This document shows positions 46,069-54,429 of a stretch of DNA of 64,000 nt, one piece after another. Below the pieces are notes generated by a model that saw nothing but the letters and a program-made list of their open reading frames with translations, ran no database searches and was not told the DNA's origin. The DNA lies in NCBI GenBank assembly GCA_031459615.1, contig JAVKIE010000009.1, positions 34,936 through 98,935 of the forward strand. The letters run 5' to 3'. The stretch comes from Calidihabitans tengchongensis (GTDB lineage Bacteria > Sysuimicrobiota > Sysuimicrobiia > Sysuimicrobiales > Kaftiobacteriaceae). Within the stretch, counting starts at the first letter, position 1; every line of letters begins with the position of its first letter. A program made the translations under genes and the position numbers.

Positions 46069-46635
46069 GTGAAGCAGATCGTCCGCGTCCACCTGGAGCC
46101 CATGCGCCCCGAGGACATCCCGCGGGTGCTGGAGATCGAGCGGCAGTCCTTCCGCACCCCCTGGCCGCGGGACGCCTACGCCCACGAGCTGCGCGAGAAC
46201 CGGCTGGCGGCCTACCTGGTGGCCCGCACCGAGGACGGCGAGGTGGTGGGGTACGCCGGCATGTGGGTGATCCTCGACGAGGCTCACATCACGACCATCG
46301 CCGTGGATCCCGAGTACCGCGGCCAGCACATCGGCGAGCGGCTGTTGATGGGCCTGATCGAGGAGGCGCTGGCCCGGGGCGCCCGGTGGATGACCCTGGA
46401 GGTGCGGCGGTCCAACCTCACCGCCCAGGCTCTGTACCGGAAGTACGGGTTCCGGGAGATCGGGGTGCGCAAGGGCTACTACAGCGACAACCGGGAAGAC
46501 GCCATCGTGATGTGGACCGGGGACCTGCGGGAGCCGGCCTACCAGCAGCGGCTGGCCCAGCTGCGGGCGGCCCTGGCCCGCGAGGGCCCCGGGCGGGAGC
46601 GCCATCGGGGCGGAAGCGATGGCGGGATGGGTTGA
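46069..46635 (+). CDS. rimI: Ribosomal protein S18 alanine N-acetyltransferase
   Basis: GNAT acetyltransferase, 188 residues. It has MRPEDIPRVLEIERQSF near residue 11, the acetyl-CoA loop VDPEYRGQHIGERLL near 82, and LEVRRSNLTAQALYRKYGF near 108, all typical of RimI. About 30 charged and Gly-rich C-terminal residues exceed the usual length. It acetylates the N-terminus of ribosomal protein S18. It commonly sits between tsaB and tsaD, as here, and its stop directly abuts the tsaD ATG. Confidence 0.9.
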   Translation: MKQIVRVHLEPMRPEDIPRVLEIERQSFRTPWPRDAYAHELRENRLAAYLVARTEDGEVVGYAGMWVILDEAHITTIAVDPEYRGQHIGERLLMGLIEEALARGARWMTLEVRRSNLTAQALYRKYGFREIGVRKGYYSDNREDAIVMWTGDLREPAYQQRLAQLRAALAREGPGRERHRGGSDGGMG

Positions 46636-47655
46636 ATGCGCGTGCTGGGCATCGAGACATCCTGCGACGAGACGGCCGTCGCCATCGTGGACGACGGTCG
46701 CCGGGTGCGGGCCAGCGTGGTCGCCTCCCAGGCGGACCTGCATCGCCGGTTCGGCGGCGTGGTGCCCGAACTGGCCTCGCGCAAGCACGTGGAGAGGCTG
46801 CTGCCGGTTCTCGATGAGGCCCTGGAGCAGGCGGGCGTCCGCCTGGCGGAGGTGGATGCCGTGGCGGTCACCTGCGGGCCCGGGCTGGTGGGCGCCCTCA
46901 CGGTGGGCGTGGCGGCGGCCAAGGCCCTGGCCCTGGCCCTGGCCCGGCCGCTGGTCGGGGTGAATCACCTGGAAGGACACATCTACGCCGCCCTCCTGCA
47001 CGACCCCGTCCTCTCCTTTCCCGCCGTGGCCCTGATCGTCTCCGGCGCCCACACCGACCTGGTGCTGGTGCGCGACCACGGCCGCTACCAGGTCCTGGGG
47101 CGCACCCGGGATGACGCCGCCGGAGAAGCCTTCGACAAGGTGGCCCGCGCCCTGGGCCTGGGCTACCCCGGCGGGCCCGAAATCGACCGCCTCAGCCGGC
47201 GCGGCGACCCGCGGGCCGTGCCCCTGCCGCTGCCCATGGCCGACGAGTCGCTGGAGTTTTCCTTCAGCGGGATCAAGACCGCGGCCCTGCGCGCCCTCCG
47301 CCGCCCGGGACAGCCTCCCCGGCCGGAGGACGTGGCCGCCGGCCTCCAGCAGGCGGTGGTGGAGGTCCTGGTCCGCAAGACTCTCCGGGCGGCCGCGCAG
47401 GCCGGCGTGACGTCGGTCCTGGTGGTGGGGGGCGTCGCGGCCAACGCCCAGCTGCGGGAGCGGATGGGCGCGGCGTGCGCGTCAGCCGGCCTGCGGCTGG
47501 TCGTTCCTCCGCCGGCCCTGTGCACCGACAACGCGGCCATGATCGCCGCCGCCGGCTACCACCGCCTGGCGCGCGGCGAGCGCGCCGACCTCACCCTGTC
47601 GGCCCATGCCGACCTGCCGCTGGACGCGCCCCTGCCCTCGGCCCTGCGGGCCTGA
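46636..47655 (+). CDS. tsaD: tRNA N6-adenosine threonylcarbamoyltransferase TsaD
   Basis: 339 residues, ASKHA-fold metalloenzyme. It starts GIETSCDETAVAIV. The iron-binding histidines are His111 and His115 in NHLEGHIYA, the same numbering as in E. coli. GLGYPGGPEIDRLSRRG near 175 and VVGGVAANAQLRERM near 265 follow, and the C-terminal CTDNAAMIAAAG supplies the metal Asp. It transfers the threonylcarbamoyl group to A37 of tRNA. Confidence 0.95.
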   Translation: MRVLGIETSCDETAVAIVDDGRRVRASVVASQADLHRRFGGVVPELASRKHVERLLPVLDEALEQAGVRLAEVDAVAVTCGPGLVGALTVGVAAAKALALALARPLVGVNHLEGHIYAALLHDPVLSFPAVALIVSGAHTDLVLVRDHGRYQVLGRTRDDAAGEAFDKVARALGLGYPGGPEIDRLSRRGDPRAVPLPLPMADESLEFSFSGIKTAALRALRRPGQPPRPEDVAAGLQQAVVEVLVRKTLRAAAQAGVTSVLVVGGVAANAQLRERMGAACASAGLRLVVPPPALCTDNAAMIAAAGYHRLARGERADLTLSAHADLPLDAPLPSALRA

Positions 47656-47697
47656 GGCCGCGCCCGGCAGCCGGTCGGCGGGACGCCTGCCGAGGTC

Positions 47698-47726
47698 TTG
47701 ATCCGGGGGCGGGACCCCACTAAGAT
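47698..47726 (+). promoter_or_regulatory. Housekeeping-sigma promoter of groESL
   Basis: -35 TTGATC (47698-47703), 17-base spacer, -10 TAAGAT (47721-47726), close to the sigma-A/70 consensus. Predicted transcription start is around 47733, just before the CIRCE operator. Confidence 0.82.
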
Positions 47727-47736
47727 GGGGGGTGGC

Positions 47737-47763
47737 CTAGCACTCACCACCCACGAGTGCTAA
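47737..47763. promoter_or_regulatory. CIRCE operator (HrcA-binding site)
   Basis: CTAGCACTC, 9-base spacer, GAGTGCTAA: one mismatch (first base C for T) to the consensus TTAGCACTC-N9-GAGTGCTAA. It lies at the 5' end of the predicted groESL transcript, where HrcA normally blocks expression at low temperature or in the absence of stress. hrcA itself is outside the window. Confidence 0.95.
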
Positions 47764-47791
47764 TCCTGTCGCGGAAAAGGAGGGAGCGTCC

Positions 47792-48106
47792 ATGAAGCTG
47801 CGGCCGCTGGGCGACCGCGTGCTGGTTCGCCCCATCGAAGACGAGGAGCGTACCTCTGGAGGGATCGTCCTCCCCGACACCGCCAAAGAGAAGCCCCAGC
47901 GGGGCGAGGTGGTGGCCGTGGGGCCCGGGGAGTGGGATGAGGAAGGCGAGAAGCGGCTGCCCCTGGACGTGAAGGTGGGCGACCACGTGCTCTTCGCCAA
48001 GTACGCCGGGACCGAGGTCAAGATCGACGGCGTCGAGCACCTGATCCTGCGCCACAGCGACATCCTGGCCATCGTCGAGCGCGAGCCGGCGGCGGCCAAG
48101 AAGTGA
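47792..48106 (+). CDS. groES: Co-chaperonin GroES
   Basis: 104 residues, starting MKLRPLGDRVLVRP. The mobile-loop region DEERTSGGIVLPDTAKEKP (about 18-36) binds GroEL, and the roof and C-terminal beta segments are complete. AAAAGGAGGG precedes the ATG. It caps the GroEL folding chamber. It is expressed from the promoter/CIRCE unit directly upstream. Confidence 0.96.
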   Translation: MKLRPLGDRVLVRPIEDEERTSGGIVLPDTAKEKPQRGEVVAVGPGEWDEEGEKRLPLDVKVGDHVLFAKYAGTEVKIDGVEHLILRHSDILAIVEREPAAAKK

Positions 48107-48173
48107 TGCCCGGGACCGGGGACCAGTGAGGTGCCGGATCCCGGATCCCCCGTCCCAGCGGAGGTGACTGCGG
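48107..48173. repeat. groES-groEL spacer with GGATCC-rich repeat
   Basis: 67-base spacer containing GGGACCGGGGACC and GGATCCCGGATCCCCC-like units that resemble, in reverse orientation, the tract at 12655-12745. It ends with the groEL ribosome-binding site GGAGGTGA (48160-48167). Confidence 0.4.
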
Positions 48174-49784
48174 GTGCCCAAGATCCTGGCGTTTGACGAG
48201 GCGGCCCGGCGGGCCATGGAGCGCGGCGTCAACAGGCTCGCCGACGCCGTGAAGATCACCCTGGGCCCGAAGGGCCGCAACGTGGTGCTGGAAAAGAAGT
48301 TCGGCTCGCCCACCATCACCCACGATGGCGTCACGGTGGCCAAGGAGATCGAGCTGGAGGACCCCTTCGAGAACGCCGGCGCCCAGCTGGTGCGGGAGGT
48401 GGCCACCAAGACCGAGGACGTGGCGGGCGACGGGACCACCACCGCCACCATCCTGGCCCAGGCGCTCATCCGCGAGGGCCTGAAGGTCGTGGCCGCCGGA
48501 GCCAACCCCATGGCGGTCAAGCGCGGGATTGACCGCGCCGTGGCCGTCGCGGTGGAGGAGATCCGCAAGGCCGCCCGGCCGGTGGAGACCAAGGAGGCGA
48601 TCCAGTCGGTGGCCAGCGTGGCGGCCAACGACCCCTCCATCGGGGCCATCATCGCCGACGCCATGGACAAGGTGGGCAAGGACGGCGTCATCACGGTGGA
48701 GGAGAGCAAGGGGATCGAGACCACCGTCGAGGTGGTCGAGGGGATGATGTTCGACAAGGGATACATCTCCCCGTACTTCGTCACCGACCCCGAAAAGATG
48801 GAGGCGGTCCTGGAGGACTGCTTCCTGCTCATCACCGACAAGAAGATCTCCTCGGTCCGGGACCTGCTGCCGGTGCTGGAAAAGATCGCCCAGGTGGGCA
48901 GGCCCCTGCTGGTCATCGCCGAGGATGTGGAGGGCGAGGCCCTGGCCACCCTGGTGGTGAACAAGCTGCGGGGGACCCTGCACTCCTGCGCCGTCAAGGC
49001 CCCTGCCTTCGGCGAGCGCCGCAAGGCCATCCTGGAAGACATCGCCATCCTCACCGGCGGCCAGGTGGTCTCCGACGAGGTGGGCATCAAGCTGGAGCAC
49101 GTGGACCTGAGCATGCTGGGCCGGGCCCGGCAGGTGCGGGTCCGCAAGGAAGAGACCATCATCGTGGGGGGCGCCGGCAAGCCCGAGGCCATTCAGAAGC
49201 GCATCGCCCAGCTGCGCACGCAGATTGAGGAGACCGAGTCCGACTACGACCGGGAGAAGCTGCAGGAGCGGCTGGGCAAGCTCAGCGGCGGTGTCGCCGT
49301 CATCAAGGTCGGCGCGCCCAGCGAGGCCGAGCTGAAGTACCGCAAGACCCGCACCGAGGACGCCCTGCGGGCGACCCGCTCGGCCGTGGAGGAGGGGATC
49401 GTCCCCGGCGGCGGCTCGGTCCTGGTGCACGCGGCCCGGGCGGTGGAGGCGCTGATGCGGGACCTGCAGGGAGACGAGCGCACGGGGGCCGGCCTGGTGG
49501 CCCGGGCCCTGCTGGAGCCCGCCCGCCAGCTGGCCATCAACGCCGGCCAGGAGGGCTCGTTGATCGTCGAGCAGCTGCGCCAGCAGCCCCTGGGGATCGG
49601 TTACAACGTCCTCACCGGCCAGTTCGAGGACATGATGAAGGCCGGCGTGGTGGACGCCGCCAAGGTGGTGCGCTCCGCCCTGCAGAATGCGGCCAGCGTG
49701 GCCTCCCTGGTCCTCACCACCGAGGCGATGGTGGTGGAGAAGCCCGAGGAGGAAGAGAAGACGCCCACGCCGCCGTCGGTGTAG
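48174..49784 (+). CDS. groEL: Chaperonin GroEL
   Basis: 536 residues from GTG 48174, behind GGAGGTGA. All hallmark parts are present: TLGPKGRNVVLEKKFGSP near 23, VAGDGTTTATILAQALI near 83 (ATP site), SVASVAANDPSIG, and GTEEGIVPGGGS-type sequence (EEGIVPGGGS near 405). The C-terminal tail is EKPEEEEKTPTPPSV, without the Gly-Gly-Met repeats usual in bacterial GroEL. It folds proteins with GroES as a double-ring complex. Confidence 0.96.
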   Translation: MPKILAFDEAARRAMERGVNRLADAVKITLGPKGRNVVLEKKFGSPTITHDGVTVAKEIELEDPFENAGAQLVREVATKTEDVAGDGTTTATILAQALIREGLKVVAAGANPMAVKRGIDRAVAVAVEEIRKAARPVETKEAIQSVASVAANDPSIGAIIADAMDKVGKDGVITVEESKGIETTVEVVEGMMFDKGYISPYFVTDPEKMEAVLEDCFLLITDKKISSVRDLLPVLEKIAQVGRPLLVIAEDVEGEALATLVVNKLRGTLHSCAVKAPAFGERRKAILEDIAILTGGQVVSDEVGIKLEHVDLSMLGRARQVRVRKEETIIVGGAGKPEAIQKRIAQLRTQIEETESDYDREKLQERLGKLSGGVAVIKVGAPSEAELKYRKTRTEDALRATRSAVEEGIVPGGGSVLVHAARAVEALMRDLQGDERTGAGLVARALLEPARQLAINAGQEGSLIVEQLRQQPLGIGYNVLTGQFEDMMKAGVVDAAKVVRSALQNAASVASLVLTTEAMVVEKPEEEEKTPTPPSV

Positions 49785-49807
49785 GCTGCCCCCGCGGCAC
49801 TGAGGGA

Positions 49808-49837
49808 CGGGCCCTGCCGGCTATCCGGCAGGGCCCG
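49808..49837 (+). terminator. Terminator of the groESL operon
   Basis: Perfect 13-bp GC stem (49808-49820 with 49825-49837, loop CTAT) starting 24 bases after the groEL stop. The following T-run is short (ATTT). Its position and stem strength support a terminator. Confidence 0.8.
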
Positions 49838-49868
49838 CCGATTTCGCGGCGTTCTCACCCTGCGCCCA

Positions 49869-49881
49869 AAATACGAACATT
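49869..49881 (+). promoter_or_regulatory. PurBox-like site upstream of the purine operon promoter
   Basis: AAATACGAACATT matches 12 of 13 positions of the Gram-positive PurBox consensus AWWWCCGAACWWT. It lies 2 bases upstream of the -35 hexamer. Assignment to a PurR-type regulator is by analogy; no purR is in the window. Confidence 0.45.
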
Positions 49882-49882
49882 G

Positions 49883-49911
49883 TTGCATGCGTCGAAGTTT
49901 TTGTTTATGAT
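49883..49911 (+). promoter_or_regulatory. Housekeeping promoter of the purine operon
   Basis: -35 TTGCAT (49883-49888), 17-base spacer, -10 TATGAT (49906-49911), inside an AT-rich island that stands out from its surroundings. The predicted start near 49918 leaves a ~110-base leader before purD. That leader has a small hairpin (49925-49939, GGCGGA/TCCGCC) followed by TTT. Confidence 0.75.
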
Positions 49912-49961
49912 TTGGGCGGCTGTCGGCGGATTTTCCGCCTTTCACGCCGTCCTGAGCGGAT

Positions 49962-49974
49962 AAATCCGAACGAT
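49962..49974 (+). promoter_or_regulatory. Second PurBox-like site in the purD leader
   Basis: AAATCCGAACGAT matches 12 of 13 PurBox positions. It lies about 45 bases downstream of the predicted start, in direct orientation to the upstream copy; classical PurBox pairs are inverted and closer together. Confidence 0.4.
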
Positions 49975-50026
49975 CCGGGCGGGGAATCGGCCCGGGCGGC
50001 GCGCGGGGGGAGACGCGGGTGCGCGG

Positions 50027-51289
50027 ATGAAGGTGCTCGTGGTGGGATCGGGTGGCCGGGAGCACGCGCTGGCGTGGGCGCTGTCCCGCACACCCGCCGT
50101 CCAGGTGTACGCCGCCCCCGGCAATCCGGGGATCGCCCGCGTGGCCACCTGCCTGCCCATCGCCGCCACCGACCTGCCGGCCCTGGCCGCGGCGGCCGAG
50201 GACCTGGAGATCGACCTCACCGTGGTCGGTCCGGAGCAGCCTCTGTCAGACGGCATCGCCGACCTGTTTGCCTCTCGGGGGCTGCGCCTGTTCGGCCCAT
50301 CGGCGGCCGCCGCCCGCGTGGAAGCCAGCAAGGCCTTCGCCAAGGACCTCATGCGCCGGTGGGGGATCCCCACGGCCGCCTACCAGGTCTGCGACGATCC
50401 GGACTCGGCCCTGCGGGCCGTCCGCCGCGCCGGAGGGCCGGTGGTGATCAAGGCCGACGGCCTGGCCGCCGGCAAGGGTGTGGTGGTGGCCCGGACCCGC
50501 TCCGAGGCCGAGCGGGCCGTCGAGGACCTGATGGTGCGCCAGGTCCACGGGGCGGCGGGCCGCCGCGTGGTGGTCGAGGAGTGCCTGGAGGGCGAGGAGG
50601 CCAGCGTGCTGGCCCTGGTGTCTGGCGCGGCGGTGTGGCCCCTGCTGCTGGCGCGGGATTACAAGCGTGCGGGATCGGGAGACACCGGGCCCAACACCGG
50701 CGGCATGGGCGCGCTGGCGCCCGCTCTTCTGCCGTCGGACGCCGCCGCCTCGGCGCTGGCCATCCTGCACCGGGCCGCCGAGGCCCTCGCCGCGGAGGGC
50801 AGCCCGTTCGTGGGCGTCCTGTACGCGGGGGTGATGGTGACCCGCGACGGCGTCCGGGTGCTGGAGTTCAACTGCCGGTTCGGCGATCCGGAGGCGCAGG
50901 TGATCCTGCCGCTGGTGGAGGGGGACCTCGCGGAGGCGATGATCGCCATCCTCGAGGGCGGCGCCCCGGATCTTCGCTGGACCCCCCATGCCGCCGTGTG
51001 CGTCGTGGCAGCGTCGCGGGGCTATCCGGGACCACACCCCACGGGGTATCCCATCACCGGCCTCGATGCCGTTCCCCCGGGCACGCTCGTCTTCCACGCC
51101 GGGACCGCGCTGCGGGAGGGACGCCTCGTCACCGCCGGCGGCCGCGTGCTCCACGTCGTCGGCGTGGGCGCGACGGTCGAGGAGGCCCGGGCGCGTGCCT
51201 ACGCCGGGATCTCCGCCATCGGATTCGAGGGGATGCAGTACCGCACGGATATCGGGGCCGCGGCTCCCCGGGGAGCGACGGTGTCGTGA
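50027..51289 (+). CDS. purD: Phosphoribosylamine-glycine ligase
   Basis: 420 residues, ATP-grasp enzyme. It starts KVLVVGSGGREHALAW. VKADGLAAGKGVVVA near 142 is the nucleotide-binding loop, GDTGPNTGGMGALAP near 220 the family signature, and EFNCRFGDPEAQVILP near 282 the metal site. It joins glycine to phosphoribosylamine, step 2 of purine synthesis. First gene of the 12-gene operon; the ribosome-binding site (GGGGGGAGA) is somewhat distant. It overlaps purE by 4 bases. Confidence 0.96.
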   Translation: MKVLVVGSGGREHALAWALSRTPAVQVYAAPGNPGIARVATCLPIAATDLPALAAAAEDLEIDLTVVGPEQPLSDGIADLFASRGLRLFGPSAAAARVEASKAFAKDLMRRWGIPTAAYQVCDDPDSALRAVRRAGGPVVIKADGLAAGKGVVVARTRSEAERAVEDLMVRQVHGAAGRRVVVEECLEGEEASVLALVSGAAVWPLLLARDYKRAGSGDTGPNTGGMGALAPALLPSDAAASALAILHRAAEALAAEGSPFVGVLYAGVMVTRDGVRVLEFNCRFGDPEAQVILPLVEGDLAEAMIAILEGGAPDLRWTPHAAVCVVAASRGYPGPHPTGYPITGLDAVPPGTLVFHAGTALREGRLVTAGGRVLHVVGVGATVEEARARAYAGISAIGFEGMQYRTDIGAAAPRGATVS

Positions 51290-51816
51290 GTCAGCCTCTG
51301 GTCGGCATCGTGATGGGCTCGGAGTCGGATCGGCCGACGATGGACGAGGCCGCCCGGGTACTCGCGCAGCTCGGCATCCCCTGCGAGGTCGTCGTGGCCT
51401 CCGCCCACCGCACCCCCGACCTGGTGGACCGCTATGCCCGCAGCGCCGAGGAGCGGGGCCTGCGGGTCCTCATCGCCGCCGCCGGCGGCGCGGCCCACCT
51501 GGCGGGAGCGCTGGCCGCCCGCACAGTCCTTCCGGTCATCGGCGTGCCCCTGGCCGCCACGAGCCTGGGCGGGCTGGACGCGCTGCTGTCCACCGTGCAG
51601 ATGCCGCCGGGCGTCCCGGTGGCCACGGTGGCCATCGGTTCCTGGGGAGCCCGCAACGCCGCGCTGCTGGCCGCCCGGATCCTGGCGGTGCACGACCGGT
51701 CCCTGCGGGAGAGGCTGCGGGAGCCCGCGGGCGCGGCGGCCGACGACCGCGGGCGGCCCGGGTCCGGCGCGTCGACCCCGGCCCCCGGTGTCCGCCCGCG
51801 CCCCGAGGAGTCCTGA
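51286..51816 (+). CDS. purE: N5-carboxyaminoimidazole ribonucleotide mutase
   Basis: 176 residues. It has MGSESDRPTM near 10, ASAHRTPD near 39 (catalytic His), and AAAGGAAHLAGALAA near 68, the class I PurE layout. A ~25-residue Pro/Gly/Arg-rich C-terminal tail is extra. Class I PurE normally needs N5-CAIR from PurK, yet no purK lies in this otherwise complete operon. GTGA overlap with purD, and 1 base before purA. Confidence 0.94.
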   Translation: MSQPLVGIVMGSESDRPTMDEAARVLAQLGIPCEVVVASAHRTPDLVDRYARSAEERGLRVLIAAAGGAAHLAGALAARTVLPVIGVPLAATSLGGLDALLSTVQMPPGVPVATVAIGSWGARNAALLAARILAVHDRSLRERLREPAGAAADDRGRPGSGASTPAPGVRPRPEES

Positions 51817-51817
51817 G

Positions 51818-53098
51818 ATGCCGGTCATCGCGGTCGTGGGCGGTCAGTGGGGAGACGAGGGCAAGGGCAAGGTGGTTGACGCCCTGGCGGAGCGGGCGCA
51901 CATGGTCGTCCGCTACAACGGCGGGGACAACGCCGGCCACACGCTGGTGGGCCCGCAGGGCGTCCTGCGACTGCACCTGGTCCCCTCGGGCATCTGTCAT
52001 CCCCACGTCGCCTGTGTCATCGGTCCGGGCGTCGTGGTCAACCCGGACGTCCTGCGGGAGGAGATCGCGCTGCTGAACTCCCGGGGCATCTCCACCGACC
52101 AGCTGCGGCTGGACCGGCGGGCTCACCTGATCTTCCCCCACCACCGGGAGCAGGACGAGGTCGCCGAGGTCGCCCGCGGGTCCCGGGCGCTGGGCACCAC
52201 CCGCCGGGGCATCGGTCCCGCCTACGCCGACGCGGCCGCCCGCTCCGGCATCCGGGTCGGCGACCTGCTGGAGCCCGAGTTCCTGTGGGAGCGGCTGGGC
52301 GAGGCGGCGCGGCGGGCGGGAACGCTCGTCGGCCGCACCATCACCCCGGGAGAGCTGCTGGACCTGTGCGAGCAGTGGCGGGAGCGCCTGCGTCCCTACA
52401 TCGCCGACACCCATCCGCTGATCCAGGAGGCCCTGCGCCGGGATGACGTGATCATCCTGGAAGGCCAGCTGGGGGTCATGCGGGATCTCACCTGGGGGAC
52501 CTATCCGTACGTCACCTCCTCCACCTGTCTGCCGGGCGGGGCCTGCGCCGGGGCCGGGGTGCCCGCCGCGCGCATCGGCCGGGTCATCGGGGTGGTCAAG
52601 GCCTATACCACGGCGGTGGGAGCCGGTCCCCTGCCGTCGGAGGTGAGCGGGGTGCTGGCGGACGTCCTGCGGGAACGCGGGGAGGAGTACGGGGTCACCA
52701 CCGGGCGCCCGCGGCGCTGCGGCTGGTTTGACGCGGTGGCGGCCCGGTTCGCGGCGGAGGTGGCCGGGTTCACCGAGCTGGCGGTGATGAAGATGGACGT
52801 GCTGGACGGCCTGCGGGCCGTGCGGATCTGCGTGGGCTACCGGGACGGAGGCACGGTATGGCGCACGGTGCCCCCCACCCCCGTGCTGGCGCGGGTCCAG
52901 CCGGTCTACGAGGAGATGGAGGGCTGGGACGGGATGGCCCGGGCGCGCACGGCCGCAGACCTGCCGGCCGCCGCGCGGGCGTTTCTGCGGCGGCTCGAAG
53001 ACCTGGTGGGGGTGCCGGTGACGATGGTGGGCGTAGGGCGGGAGCGGGACGCGCTGGTCTCGCTGGCCCCGGTGGGCAGCCGGGGGGGCGCCCCGTGA
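51818..53098 (+). CDS. purA: Adenylosuccinate synthetase
   Basis: 426 residues. The GTP-binding start is VVGGQWGDEGKGKVVDAL. RYNGGDNAGHTLV near 33 holds the catalytic His, GTTRRGIGPAYADAAAR near 127 the IMP site, and TTGRPRRCGWFDAVA near 295 the aspartate loop. It makes adenylosuccinate from IMP. It is usually unlinked to the IMP-synthesis genes; here it lies inside their operon next to purB, the enzyme for the next step to AMP. It overlaps purB by 4 bases. Confidence 0.96.
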   Translation: MPVIAVVGGQWGDEGKGKVVDALAERAHMVVRYNGGDNAGHTLVGPQGVLRLHLVPSGICHPHVACVIGPGVVVNPDVLREEIALLNSRGISTDQLRLDRRAHLIFPHHREQDEVAEVARGSRALGTTRRGIGPAYADAAARSGIRVGDLLEPEFLWERLGEAARRAGTLVGRTITPGELLDLCEQWRERLRPYIADTHPLIQEALRRDDVIILEGQLGVMRDLTWGTYPYVTSSTCLPGGACAGAGVPAARIGRVIGVVKAYTTAVGAGPLPSEVSGVLADVLRERGEEYGVTTGRPRRCGWFDAVAARFAAEVAGFTELAVMKMDVLDGLRAVRICVGYRDGGTVWRTVPPTPVLARVQPVYEEMEGWDGMARARTAADLPAAARAFLRRLEDLVGVPVTMVGVGRERDALVSLAPVGSRGGAP

Positions 53099-54429
53099 TC
53101 GACCGCTACGCCACCCCCGAGATGCAGCGGCTGTGGGCGCCGCAGACCCGGTTCGCCCTGTGGCTGGAGGTGGAGCTGCTGATCTGCGAGGCGCAGGCCC
53201 GGCGGGGGCAGGTGCCCGCCGATGTCGCCCGCCGCCTGCGCCAGACCGCCCGCGTGGGATCGCCGGAGCGCATCGCGGAGATCGAGCGCACCCAGACGCA
53301 GCACGACGTGGTGGCATTCCTGCGGTCGGTGGCCGAGGAGACCGGCCCCGACGCGCGCTGGCTGCACCGGGGGGTGGGCTCGTCCGACGTGGTGGACACG
53401 GCGCTGTCGGTCCTCCTGGTCCGGGCCGTCGACCTGCTCATCGCCGAAGCCCACGAGGTGGCTGCCGCCCTGGCCGGCCTGGCCGACGCCCACCGCTACA
53501 CCGTCATGGCCGGCCGCACCCACGGGATGCACGCCGAACCCATCACCTTCGGCCTGAAAGCGGCCCTGTGGCTGGAGGAGGTCCGCCGCGGCATCGACCG
53601 GCTGCGGCGGGCCCGGGACGAGGTCGCCGTCGGCAAGATCTCGGGCGAGGTGGGCACGTACGCGCACCTCGACCCGGAGGTGGAAGCCGACGTGTGCCGG
53701 GCGCTGGGGCTGACCCCGGCCCGGGTGTCGTCGCAGATCCTGCAGCGGGACCGCCACGCCGCCCTGCTGTCGGCGGTGGCGATCCTGGGCGGCACCGCGG
53801 AGAAGATCGCCACCGAGATCCGCGCCCTGGCGCGCACCGAGATCGCCGAGGTCGCCGAACCCTTCGCCCCGGGCCAGACCGGGTCGTCGGCGATGCCGCA
53901 CAAGCGCAACCCGATCCTGTGCGAGCGCATCGCGGGCCTGGCGCGGCTGCTGCGGGGGTGGGCCCTGGCGGCGATGGAGGACCAGGCCCTGTGGGGCGAG
54001 CGCGACATCACCCATTCCTCGGTGGAGCGGGTGGCGCTGCCCGGCGCCACCACGGTGCTCCACTACATGCTGCGCACCCTGGCCCACGTGCTCCGGGGGC
54101 TGCGGGTGTATCCCGAACGCATGCGGGCCAACCTGGACCTCACCGGCGGCCGCATCTTCAGCCACCGGGTCCTGCTGGCCCTGTTGGAGCGGGGGCTGTC
54201 GCGGGAGGAGGCGTACCGGATCGTCCAGGCGGCAGCCCTGCAGGACGCGGTACCGTTCCGGGACGCGCTGCTGGCCGCCGGCGTCTTCAGCCCGGACGAA
54301 CTGGACGCGCTGTTCGACCTGACCCCGTACCTGCGCCACGTGGACGCCATCCTGGAGCGGGTGGGCGTGGGCCAGCCCTCGCCGGTCCCCCGGCCGACCC
54401 CCGGCGCCGCGGGAGGAGGGAGAGTGTGA
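53095..54429 (+). CDS. purB: Adenylosuccinate lyase
   Basis: 444 residues, fumarase/aspartase superfamily. It has MIDRYATPEMQRLW at the start, TQTQHDVVAFLRSV near 64, AGRTHGMHAEPITFG near 138 (catalytic His), and the signature GSSAMPHKRNPIL near 262 with the flexible catalytic Ser. It acts both in IMP synthesis (SAICAR cleavage) and AMP synthesis. GTG start overlapping purA, and GTGA overlap with purC. Confidence 0.96.
   Translation: MIDRYATPEMQRLWAPQTRFALWLEVELLICEAQARRGQVPADVARRLRQTARVGSPERIAEIERTQTQHDVVAFLRSVAEETGPDARWLHRGVGSSDVVDTALSVLLVRAVDLLIAEAHEVAAALAGLADAHRYTVMAGRTHGMHAEPITFGLKAALWLEEVRRGIDRLRRARDEVAVGKISGEVGTYAHLDPEVEADVCRALGLTPARVSSQILQRDRHAALLSAVAILGGTAEKIATEIRALARTEIAEVAEPFAPGQTGSSAMPHKRNPILCERIAGLARLLRGWALAAMEDQALWGERDITHSSVERVALPGATTVLHYMLRTLAHVLRGLRVYPERMRANLDLTGGRIFSHRVLLALLERGLSREEAYRIVQAAALQDAVPFRDALLAAGVFSPDELDALFDLTPYLRHVDAILERVGVGQPSPVPRPTPGAAGGGRV

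Noticed and set aside
49918..50026. Purine (guanine) or PRPP riboswitch in the purD leader
   Set aside because: The leader is only ~110 bases and none of the conserved loop sequences of known purine aptamers was seen; only a short hairpin is present.
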